A stretch of DNA of 64,000 nucleotides from Xenopus tropicalis (taxonomy: Eukaryota > Chordata > Amphibia > Anura > Pipidae), in assembly GCF_000004195.4 (NCBI RefSeq), contig NC_030679.2, positions 148,353,040 to 148,417,039 on the forward strand, read 5' to 3'. The notes below the pieces were generated by a model. It saw nothing but the letters and a program-made list of their open reading frames with translations. It was not told where the DNA came from and searched no databases. Made by a program: the position numbers and the translations under genes. How positions within the stretch are numbered: position 1 is the stretch's first letter; each line of letters starts with the position of its first letter. Below are positions 20,150 to 30,086 of the stretch, piece by piece.

Positions 20150-20368
20150 TAGTCAAATTTCTATTCAGAACATACTAGATTTAATCAGATTACACAGCAA
20201 TGAATAATAGGCAGATTATACAGATAAGTACTTCAGTTGGCTGTACAAATCAACTGGCGTGAAGGCATCTAATGGTACACAGAGTGCTTCATATAAATGG
20301 CGCCCTGCCTTCCATCATTCTGACACACATGGGGGCAGGCATAGGGCACAGCGGTGGCCTCTGCTTAC
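20150..20368. other. 3' flank of receptor F
   Basis: No recognisable feature between the receptor and the tandem array. Confidence 0.4.
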
Positions 20369-21231
20369 CATCGGGATCTGAAGAAACAGCAGATGACCAC
20401 TTTCATCAAGGGCTCTGTAGATATTTTAAAACCCTTTGACCTCCTTCCATCGGGATCTGAAGAAACAGCAGATGACCACTTTCATCAAGGACTCTGTAGA
20501 TATTATAAAACACTTTGACCTCCTTCCATCGGGATCTGAAGAAACAGCAGATGACCACTTTCATCAAGGGCTCTGTAGATATTATAAAACACTTTGACCT
20601 CCTTTCATCGGGATCTGAAGAAACAGCAGATGACCACTTTCATCAAGGACTCTGTAGATATTATAAAACACTTTGACCTCCTTCCATCGGGATCTGAAGA
20701 AACAGCAGATGACCCCTTTCATCAAGGGCTCTGTAGTTATTTTAAAACCCTTTGACCTCCTTCCATCGGGATCTGAAGAAACAGCAGATGACCACTTTCA
20801 TCAAGGGCTCTGTAGATATTTTAAAACCATTTGACCTCCTTCCATCGGGATCTGAAGAAACAGCAGATGATCACTTTCATCAAGGACTCTGTAGATATTA
20901 TAAAACACTTTGACCTCCTTCCATCGGGATCTGAAGAAACAGCAGATGACCACTTTCATCAACGGCTCTGTAGATATTATAAAACACTTTGACCTCCTTC
21001 CATCGGGATCTGAAGAAACAGCAGATGACCACTTTCATCAAGGGCTCTGTAGATATTTAAAAACACTTTGACCTCCTTCCATCTGGATCTGAAGAAACAG
21101 CAGATGACCACTTTCATCAAGGACTCTGTAGATATTTAAAAACACTTTGACCTCCTTCCATCGAGATCTGAAGAAACAGCAGATGACTTCTTTCATCAAG
21201 GGCTCTGTAGATATTTTAAAACACTTTGACC
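20369..21231. repeat. 79-bp minisatellite
   Basis: About 11 tandem copies of a 78-79-bp unit starting CCATCGGGATCTGAAGAAAC and containing GCAGATGACCACTTTCATCA and CTGTAGATATTTTAAAACAC. Copies are highly similar, with single-base differences, implying recent amplification. Noncoding. Confidence 0.95.
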
Positions 21232-21389
21232 CCTGGCTTCCTTAATGAATTTACTGAAATCAAGAGAGAAACCCCTCTGCCAAAGATATTTCCTAACTGG
21301 ATTTGTGACTGGTTGTCATCAAAACTGAGCACCGTGAAGTGACCCCAGAAAAACTGATGTGACACATGTCTAGGGCTTGGTAACCCCTC

Positions 21390-21835
21390 ACCCCGACCAC
21401 AGATGTACACAGGGGGCAATGTGGGTTGTTTGTTTAGGGGATGTAGAGCCCAAATATATTATTGCTGATGTGCCCAATGAGGATAGGTTACACTCACACA
21501 GAGGGCACCTTCTAAGATCTCCACCGCTTCAGGGCTGCTCCTTATGGCAAAATAATACCCCAAGGTAACTCCAACTCCCATGAGAGACATGAGAGATAGA
21601 TTTTAGAGGAATAATGATTGAGAACAGAGATAATAGAAGGATGAAAAAAGGTTTTCCAAGGGAACAAAGGGAAAATGAAGGTCACGGCATAGGGGGTAAC
21701 TCCATAGAGGGAAGGTATTGGCTGTTAAAGAGAATTGAATAGAGGAAAAGAGTAAAGGAGAGCAAAATATCAGAGTAGGTGATTTTTTCACTGTTTCAAA
21801 CCCAGACAGCAAGTTCTGCTAAGTTTGCTGGCAAG
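21390..21835 (+). pseudogene. Relic of the 5' end of the two-domain gene at 30 kb
   Basis: Two stretches match the upstream region and first codons of the gene at 30087 in the same order. 21400-21590 (GTTGTTTGTTTAGGGGATG, TTCTAAGATCTCC, CTGCTCCTTATGGCAAA) corresponds to 28620-28800, and 21630-21835 (GTTTTCCAAGGGAACA, ATCAGAGTAGGTGATT, CACTGTTTCAAACCCAG) corresponds to 29940-30140. The second reaches the coding start, but the ATG region and following codons are deleted or scrambled. It looks like a duplicated and decayed promoter plus 5' end. Confidence 0.6.
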
Positions 21836-21839
21836 ACTT

Positions 21840-22660
21840 GAGGGGTCATTTATGACTATGGGGAAGGGGGTACAAGTTCAAGAGCATTAAGGGACACAAG
21901 AGCACGCCCCTTAGTGCTCATTTAGGAAGGTACTTGCACCCCCATGTGCACTGCTCAGATTGATGTTCAAGGCAGTGGTGGGTAGGGGGGCAGGAGATTA
22001 AGATGCCTACATGCCTGTCCCCTCCCAACCCTTTTGAATTGAGCACAACCTAACTTAGGCCCCACTCAAGTCAAAGCCCCTTAGTGCTCATTTAGGAAGG
22101 TACTTGCACCCCCATGTGCACTGCTCAGATTGATGTTCAAGGCAGTGGTGGGTAGGGGGTCAGGAGATTAAGATGCCTACATGCCTCTCCCCTCCCAACC
22201 CTTTTGAATTGAGCACAACCTAACTTAGGCCCCACTCAAGTCAAAGCACAGCCCATCAGTCTCTGAGGAGCACTTTGCCCACTGTGTTGGACACTCTACA
22301 TGAGCCCTTTGAAGTTCATCTTATACTATTCTTTATCCTAGTCTAGGGAACAAGCCAACTCTGTGACTGAGGTATAGACTCTCCCACCTTCTGAAGTCTT
22401 GGACAATTTTATCTGTTGTTTCTGTTACATGCAAGGTGTATAATTATAAAAAAATATATGCTTTTAATAGGATGATAGGATAGGAAGCCCACAGCACATT
22501 TTGTAACAACCAAACATATTGCACCTAATTACCACTATAAGGGGGTACACCAACACCTCCTATGGTAAAATTATAGGGTATCATCCTCATCCGCAGCAAA
22601 AATGCCACATGACACTATTCTAATGTGGTTCAGTTACACAATCAAAGTTCTTTTCAACAT
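21840..22660. repeat. 170-bp direct repeat, two copies
   Basis: 21907-22076 and 22077-22246 are nearly identical copies of a 170-bp unit (CCCCTTAGTGCTCATTTAGG, GGCAGTGGTGGGTAGGGGG, AATTGAGCACAACCTAACTT). The remainder up to 22660 shows nothing recognisable. Confidence 0.85.
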
Positions 22661-22663
22661 CTA

Positions 22664-22921
22664 GACCAGGGGTCCCCCAACCTTTCTTACTCTGGAGCCA
22701 CAGCCAAATAAAGGCTAAGATTGGCTATTAGGGGCCTCTATCAGCACACTATCAGCTTACAGGGGGCTTTATTTGGTAGGAAATCTTGTTTTTATTCAAC
22801 CAAAACTTGCCCCTAAGTCAGGAATTCAAAAATAACTCCCTGGTTTGGGGGCACTGAGAGCAACATCCAAGGGGTTGGGGAGCAACATGTTGCCCGAGAG
22901 CCACTGGTTGGGGATCACTGA
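22664..22921 (+). mobile_element. MITE with CCAACC / GTTGGGGATCACT ends
   Basis: Starts CAGGGGTCCCCCAACCTTTC and ends ACTGGTTGGGGATCACTG, giving short imperfect inverted ends. The interior reads GAGCCACAGCCAAATA, GGCTAAGATTGGCTATT and AGCAACATGTTGCCC. Similar elements occur at 24040-24315, 29218-29480 and, in pieces, at 59190-60090, so this is a dispersed Xenopus element, probably hAT-like. Noncoding. Confidence 0.75.
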
Positions 22922-23159
22922 TCTACACTGATTTCTGCTGGTAATTGTGAAAATGCACTTATTTTAATGACCCTAAAGTTCTGGATGGAGTACCTACCAT
23001 TTTTATTCTGGAGATAAGATTTTGGAACAAGTGATTTTGATTCTTCTTGCGTACAGTTTCCAACCTGTAAAGTTCCACTGGCTCTGGAAAGTCAACTGAC
23101 TTATTTTAGAAAAGGGTTGGTCGGAAATAGTGGTTGGAGTGGTTGGTGGAGGATTGGGT

Positions 23160-23880
23160 GGAGAGTTAAACTCCAGCTCTGTTAGAGTTTCTGGAAACCT
23201 TTGTGTGGAATAAGTCCAAGTAAAAGTTGAAAGGCAGAAAGGAGACCTTTAGGTGGAGATAGTGTTTAGTGGAGGATTGGTTAGAGTTAACTCCAGCTCT
23301 GTTAGAGTTTCTGAAAACCCTTGGGTGGAATAGGTCCAAGTAAAAGTTGAAAGGCAGAAAGGAGACCTTTAGTTGGAGATAGTGTTTGGTGGAGGATTGG
23401 TTGGAGTTAACTCCAGCTCTGTTACAGTTTCTGAAAACCCTTGGGTAGAATAAGTCCAAGTAAAGGTTTAAGGCAGAAAGGAGACCTTTAGGTGGAGATA
23501 GTGGTTGGTGGAGGATTGGTCGGAGTTAAACTCCAGCTCTGTTAGAGTTTCTGAAAACCCTTGGGTGGAATAAGTCCAAGTAAAGGTTTAAGGCAGAAAG
23601 GAGACCTTTAAGTGGAGATAGTGGTTGGTGGAGGATTGGTCAGAGTTAAACTCCAGCTCTGTTAGAGTTTCTGAAAACCCTTGGGTGGAATAAGTCCAAG
23701 TAAAGGTTTAAGGCAGAAAGGAGACCTTTACGTGGAGATAGTGGTTGGTGGAGGATTGGTCAGAGTTAAACTCCAGCTCTGTTAGAGTTTCTGAAAACCC
23801 TTGGGTGGAATAAGTCCAAGTAAAGGTTTAAGGCAGAAAGGAGACCTTTAGGTGGAGATAGTGGTTTGTGGAGGCGCTCT
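23160..23880. repeat. 120-bp minisatellite before receptor G
   Basis: Six tandem copies of a 120-bp unit (GTTAAACTCCAGCTCTGTTA, GAAAACCCTTGGGTGGAATA, AGGCAGAAAGGAGACC). The same unit occurs singly at 5490 and 15271 in the upstream regions of receptors C and E, so a single-copy component of the OR duplication unit has been amplified only here. Confidence 0.9.
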
Positions 23881-24560
23881 AAGAGCACAAGAGTGGACTA
23901 ACAAGCTGATAAACTTGAGTATGAAAGGAGTATATGTATCAGTGTGTCAAAGTTATGTCTTGGACACCAGTTGGAAGTTGAGGTGTGAACGTAAATCTTA
24001 TGTTCTTTTTCTTGGCTCAACTCCTTAGAGCCGGTAGTAGTAAGTCAGTGAGCCACACTCAGATGTAAAAGTTTTGGAGAGCCACACAAGCATCAAATAA
24101 GTTCTTTGGGGATGCCAAATAAGGGCTGTGATTGGCTATTTGGTAGCCCAATGTGGGCTGCTAGCCTGTAGGAGGTTCAAAACTATGTTTTTGAGCTTCC
24201 AAAACTTGTGTCCAAGCCAAAAATGTAAAAATGGCACCTATTTGAGGCCACTGGGAGCAACATCAAAGGGCATGGTGAGCAACATGTTGCCCCAAAGCTA
24301 CTGGTTGGGGATCATAGTAGTAAGTGTTCCTGTTAGGGCCTGATTCCTATCATTACACTTTCCACTGAGCAGAACAATCAGGTTGGGCAGCCCTTACTAA
24401 AACCAAGAAAGCCCTCAGAACTTCTCCACCACTGAACAAAGCTTTACCCTTCATTAGGGGAACTGCCTGCTATTCTGGTAATAGAACCAAATGGATCTTT
24501 ATGGGTAAGGTCAGAATGTCATATTATTATTATTACCCACAGAATTAGAGTTTTGAGCTC
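23881..24560. other. OR duplication-unit spacer with MITE fragment
   Basis: 23881-23990 (CTCTAAGAGCACAAG, ACAAGCTGATAAACTTGAG) is the continuation of the OR spacer unit. 24040-24315 is another copy of the GTTGGGGATCA-ended MITE. 24340-24460 (CCTGATTCCTATCATTACAC) matches about 5700. No gene. Confidence 0.55.
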
Positions 24561-24574
24561 AGTTTTCCTTTTCT

Positions 24575-25045
24575 TACCACTAACGGGTCTCCTAAGGATT
24601 ATCTTTCTTCCCAGAACTCCCCAAGGAACAATCTCAAACCTTTATATAGCAACTTCATTTGTGGAACATTGCGGCAAACTGCCGCTCCGTACAGTCTAGA
24701 CCGACCTCTCAGCCCGTTCCTACCAACTCACCCTGGGGCAATCAAGCTGTAGACTAGACCAACATCTCACCCCTTTCCTACCAACTCACCCTGGGACAAT
24801 CAAGCTGTAGACTAGACCAAGATCTCGAGTCAGCCCTTTCCTACCAACTCACCCCGGGACAATCAAGCTGTAGACTAGACCAAGATCTCGAGTCAGCCCT
24901 TTCCTACCAACTCACACTGGGGCAATCAAGTTGTAGAATAGACCAAGATCTTGAGTCAGCCCTTTCCTACCAACTCACCCTGGGGCAATCAAGCTGTAGG
25001 TATCAATATGCCTGAGATTTATTTCTGAGGCTACAGAAAGTGAGA
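24575..25045 (+). promoter_or_regulatory. OR upstream block, copy G, with internal amplification
   Basis: Begins like the others (CCACTAACGGGTCTCC, CCAAGGAACAATCTCAAACC, TATA-like CTTTATATAGC about 24640-24650, CATTTGTGGAACATTGC, CCGTACAGTCTAGACC). The part CCTACCAACTCACCCTGGGG plus CAATCAAGCTGTAGACTAGAC is then repeated about five times at 60-70-bp spacing (24720-25000). The block ends with CTGTAGGTATCAATATGCC, again a possible AG|GTATC donor. The TATA-like core is altered (TTTATATA). Confidence 0.55.
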
Positions 25046-25492
25046 CCAAGGACTTAGTGTTTCATCATCAACTGACAAAAAGGCAAAACAATCCATCCTG
25101 GATATTATTTTATCTTTTCCTTCTAATAACTTAGCACTTGGGCATTTGACCAGGTACAATGTAGCTTTACTAAGAAATATGTGGAAACTTGTATATAGCG
25201 TATAGGGCAGAGGACCAGCCTGCAGGAACATTTGTATCCTTCTCATCACTGGAAGGTCTAAGTAACCCTACAGCAATAGATTCCATTTTGTTATAACCCA
25301 AGTTTATCTTGTGTTATTATTAGTGATTAGAGATCATTCCCATCAGTCCCTGCCCCAGTGCCCTACAATCTGAGGTCCCTGCCCAAGTCATTTGGTGGAA
25401 TCCACAGATTGCCAGTCCAAGCCTGGAAGGAAATTGCATTGCTCAGTAATCTGCCAAGTGTACGTAATTCTGCTACAAATAACCTGCTAGTA

Positions 25493-26575
25493 ATGGAGGC
25501 TCTAACTCTAACGGGTTCTCTTCTTCACAAGCTCGGGGACAGTACGGCTTTACCCATACCCAGTGGAGCTCTTTCTGTCATGAAACAGGGATGTTCAAGA
25601 ATATTACTTTCCAGTTGTTTCCTCCATATCACTTTGAGTTCCATCAACAGCTGCAATCAGACCAAAATCACACAATTTCTTCTTTTGGGATTTCATGGTC
25701 CTCAGATTCTAAGGAACTGTCTCTTTTATCTCTGTCTGTTGATATACATGGTGGTGCTGGGTGGGAACCTCTTGATCATCGCTTTGTATTTGGGAAGCCA
25801 CCACCTTAGGTCTCCCATGTATTTATTCCTGACTTATCTCTCCATAACTGATATCTTGCTCTCTACAAGTGTTGTCCCCAACTTGCTCAGTACCTTATTA
25901 AGTGATGGAAAGCTCATGTCTGTCTCTGCTTGTGTTACTCAGTTCTTTGCTTCTGGTTTCTTCACCGGAGGTGAGTGCCTCCTACTCACAGTTATGGCTT
26001 ATGACCGATACCTGGCCATCTGCAAACCATTGCACTATGTCACCATAATGACCAATAAGCATTGTCTCCACCTTGTGATTTGGTCTTGGGTAGAAATTGC
26101 AGTCATTAGTGTGTCCGTGGCTACTGCAACCTCACACTCAGGGTTCTGTGGATGCAACACACTGGACCACATATATTGTGATTATCTTGCTCTTCTTGAA
26201 GTTTCATGTGCTGATGTCTCCTTCATAGAAAGTTTTATCCCAATTGTGAATTTACCCCTGGTTGTGCTACCTATTTTATTCATCCTTATAACTTATGTTT
26301 GTATCTTCCACTCCATCTTCAGGATCTCCTCCAACACTGGGAGGCAGAAAGCCTTCTCTACCTGTAGCTCCCACCTCACTGTGGTCTGCACATATTATGG
26401 GATTCTATTTGCTAAATATGCAGTTCCATCCAAAGGGCAGTCATTAAATGTGAATAAAATCATCTCCCTTCTGTATGTGATGGTTACCCCATTGTTCAAC
26501 CCCATCATATACAGTTTTAGGAACCAGGAGATCTGGAGAGCTTTGAGCAAATGGATGTCCATCGGGTGCCCATGA
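25493..26575 (+). CDS. Olfactory receptor G, canonical start codon lost
   Basis: Full-length OR frame with NQT site (CNQTKITQFLLLGFHG), GGNLLIIALYLGSHHL, RSPMYLFLTYLSITDILL, VMAYDRYLAICKPLHY, SGFCGCNTLDHIYCDYLALLEVSC, KAFSTCSSHLTVVC and TPLFNPIIYSFRN; stop at 26573-26575. The codon homologous to the start of receptors D and F is TTG at 25634-25636 (CATATCACTTTGAGTTCC). In-frame ATGs exist upstream at 25493 and 25580, giving extensions of 47 or 18 residues before the usual start. If the leader is spliced at the ACTTTCCAG near 25610, both ATGs are removed. So it is either a young pseudogene or uses an unusual start. Confidence 0.75.
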   Translation: MEALTLTGSLLHKLGDSTALPIPSGALSVMKQGCSRILLSSCFLHITLSSINSCNQTKITQFLLLGFHGPQILRNCLFYLCLLIYMVVLGGNLLIIALYLGSHHLRSPMYLFLTYLSITDILLSTSVVPNLLSTLLSDGKLMSVSACVTQFFASGFFTGGECLLLTVMAYDRYLAICKPLHYVTIMTNKHCLHLVIWSWVEIAVISVSVATATSHSGFCGCNTLDHIYCDYLALLEVSCADVSFIESFIPIVNLPLVVLPILFILITYVCIFHSIFRISSNTGRQKAFSTCSSHLTVVCTYYGILFAKYAVPSKGQSLNVNKIISLLYVMVTPLFNPIIYSFRNQEIWRALSKWMSIGCP

Positions 26576-26594
26576 AATACAGTCAATTTATAAA

Positions 26595-27670
26595 TATGAA
26601 TATTCACCAAACATTCACCCTTTGCTCTCACTGTATGATGTGCGTGGATGTACTCAGTGTCCCCCTGGCATAATATGATGGGGATAGCCTTACCCTTTGC
26701 TCCTACTGTATGATGTGCCTGGCTGTACTCAGTGTCCCCCTGGCATAATATGATGGGGATAGCCTTACCCTTTGCTCTCACTGTATGATGTGCCTGGCTG
26801 TACTCAGTGTCCCCCTGGCATAATATGATGGGGATAGCCGTACCCTTTGCTCTCACTGTATGATGTGCCTGGCTGTACTCAGTGTCCCCCTGGCATAATA
26901 TGATGGGGATAGCCGTACCCTTTGCTCTCACTGTATGATGTGCCTGGCTGTACTCAGTGTCCCCCTGGCATAATATGATGGGGCTAGCCGTACCCTTTGC
27001 TCTCACTGTATGATGTGCCTGGCTGTACTCAGTGTCCCCCTGGCATAATATGATGGGGATAGCCGTACCCTTTGCTCTCACTGTATGATGTGCCTGGCTG
27101 TACTCAGTGTCCCCCTGGCATAATATGATGGGGATAGCCGTACCCTTTGCTCTCACTGTATGATGTGCCTGGCTGTACTCAGTGTCCCCCTGGCATAATA
27201 TGATGGGGATAGCCGTACCCTTTGCTCTCACTGTATGATGTGCCTGACTGTACTCAGTGTCCCCCTGGCATAATATGATGGGGATAGCCGTACCCTTTGC
27301 TCTCACTGTATGATGTGCCTGACTGTACTCAGTGTCCCCCTGGCATAATATGATGGGGATAGCCATACCCTTTGCTCTCACTGTATGATGTGCCTGACTG
27401 TACTCAGTGTCCCACTGCCATAATATGATGGGGATAGCCCTACCCTTTGCTCTCACTGTATGATGTGCCTGACTGTACTCAGTGTCCCACTGCCATAATA
27501 TGATGGGGATAGCCGTACCCTTTGCTCTCACTGTATGATGTGCCTGGCTGTACTCAGTGTCCCCCTGGCATAATATGATGGGGATAGCCTTACCCTTTGC
27601 TCCTACTGTGTAAGGTAATGGTGATACCAGTACTTACTGCTCTCACTGTGTAATATGCTTCCTTATAAAA
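26595..27670. repeat. 75-bp minisatellite
   Basis: About 14 tandem copies of a 75-bp unit containing CTGGCTGTACTCAGTGTCC, GGCATAATATGATGGGGATA and TTTGCTCTCACTGTATGATG. It begins directly after receptor G. Because 75 is a multiple of three, a 25-residue repeat frame is open on the minus strand (26395-27531); this is not a gene. Confidence 0.95.
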
Positions 27671-29880
27671 AAAAGATCCCTTTGTAGTCATAATTAGAAT
27701 TATCTATTCTCACTACAAATCCCATGCAGCTGGCTGACAGATTGTCCTGGGTTTTATAGTTCAGGAACAACCAGAAAGGCATTAGTTGGAGACACCTAAG
27801 CCCACAGCATAACAATATGTGTCTCAAAGCTCTCCATGGATGTGGAGAATATTTTGACTTGTAATTCTGTGACATTTAGTGGAACACAGATTTGTGAAAT
27901 ACAGAATTCATATATTTTAGCCATAGAATTCAAGTTTCTGTTTTGGGAGCCTGGGAAATGGGTTGACGTTGCATGCAGTACATACACATGGCCACCAGGT
28001 GTCAGCAGTATAGAGGAAATAGCTCCACTTCTGAAGGGTCACATTTTTGCAAAGTCCTATTTATAGAGGCTGTGGAAGTGGTTCTGCTGATAAGTCCGTA
28101 TCTAAGAGCTGCGGCTCACAGGGAATTTTAATCTCAGGAACAACCACGGCAGTCACAGCTCCCTGAATCGCCCGTCATTGCTTCCTATTGAAATGCTCCA
28201 TATAGGGCAGCCATACAGGCAGGCAAAGCTCAGAAAAGCCTAAATCTATGTCTGCCCGTCTGTCTGCCGTGGACTTTCCCTTTCCATTCAATTGGAGATA
28301 AGCAAAAGGCCTGTGCAGAACGTGGCCCCCCAAGAGACCGCTCCGCTAATCCGCTAATATCATGAAACGCTCAATCACAGGCTGAAATGCCAAACATATT
28401 TTCCAGTGTTTAAACTCACATTAGCTGCACCTTCCTCAGGCTTGGGCCCCAAGCCAATTAAGGAGAGCCTAGAGCCTGTGTAATCACTGGATATTCTGGG
28501 GCCCCTACGGAGGGGGCTGTTAGATTTCATGAACTCCACTTAACAATAGAAACATTTTTCCTTTGGACAATCACATGAGATAAGTTTTTTCTTGATAAGG
28601 ACTTCAAAACCCCCAACCCCAATCCCAGAAGTAAGCAGGGGCATCGTGGTTGTTTGTTTAGGGGATGGAGAGCCAAAAACTATTTTTGTTGAGGTTAGGT
28701 TACACAGGGGGCATCTTCTAAGATCTCCTCTGCTTCAGGGTTGGGGTATAGTCTTCTCCTTATGGCAAAGTCAACCCCTAAGGTCACTCCAGCTCTTATT
28801 CCAGAATAGAGACCAGAATAGGATGGGGGAGGAGGCACCTAACATTCACTGAAGCTTAAAGCCAACATACCAACTGGCACACAAAACATAATTAATTCTA
28901 AACATAGGGGACATTTTTTCAAAATTTTCAAAAAATTCTTCTCAACCTACCTTGACAAATGAAATTCTCTACATTTTCTTGAGCCATGACATTTTTTTTA
29001 AGAATTGCCCAAAGTTCCTATGGACTGTAAAACAACTCAAGAATTATTGAGTAAGTGGAGGGATAAAACAGATTAATATTCAAATGCACAGTGCCCATTG
29101 GCTTTACTGGACCTCAACAGGCTTGAGATTTGACTCATCCCTAATACACTATTCATAAATCTGCCCTTTAGTGTCAGAGTCAGTCCCATGTCACTTGGCC
29201 GAGGCCACTGTTGGTCTACACCAGGTGTCCTCAACCTTCTTTACCCATGAAAAAGGTAGGGAGCAACACAAGGATTAAAAAAGATCCTAGGGGTGCCCAA
29301 TAAGGCTATTATTGATTGGTTGTGATTGGTTACTTGATAGCCTTATGTGGACTGGCAGACTACAGGAGGATCTGTTTGGCAGAAATTCAAAAATAGGCAC
29401 ATTATTTTGAGGCTACTGGGAGCATCATCCAAGGTTTTGATGAGCAACATGTTCCTCGGCTTTGGATCACTGTTGGGAGATCATTCTAGCTTAACAGCCT
29501 AAAACAGAAAACTTTGTTGACCACCAAGGCCCATCAGAACATATAGAGATCTTGGAGCAATCAGGGTGGTGGGGAAGAGGGAACTTTTTTCAGCAATACA
29601 ACTAATTCATTCATTTGGCCAAAATGCACAATATTGAGTCAATTGACCCAAAAACCATTGACCTAAAATGATTCTAATATGTGGTCTTCTACTTCTGCTA
29701 ATTCTGTTTGCCTCTAGCCCTCATTGGTTTCCCCTCTTGATAATCTCTTCAGCAACCACTTTCTTATCACTCTCTGAACTGAACGCTTTAAATTAAATAT
29801 TAGGCCTTGTTAATCATTAATTGCCCAACCAGAGCCTTCCAGGTTCCATCGAGAGTCGGGAAAGTGCCGCAATTTCACGC
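27671..29880. other. Intergenic region after the OR cluster
   Basis: No gene seen. 28605-28810 and 29880-30130 are the sequences duplicated at 21.4-21.8 kb. 29218-29480 is a diverged copy of the CCAACC/GTTGGG MITE. The rest appears unique. Confidence 0.45.
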
Positions 29881-30086
29881 AGATTTTTTTAAAACGAGGT
29901 AGAAGCAGACAGAGAAAAATGTAGAAGAGGTTGTGAGGGGAGGTAACAGAAGGCAGGAAAAAAGTTTTTCCAAGGGAACAGATAAAAGAGATAGAAGGTA
30001 GCAGAGTAGGTCATTGGAAGCTCAAGAGACGTGAAAAAGAGAAAGGGAGAAAGACTAAAAATAGAAGAAGACATTTGAGAGTAGAT

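Noticed and set aside
26395..27531. 378-aa minus-strand frame with 25-residue repeats
   Set aside because: 75-bp array read in frame; its end runs antisense into receptor G.
30075..30086. Start of the two-domain protein at 30075
   Set aside because: The codon is TTG; the first ATG in frame is 30087.
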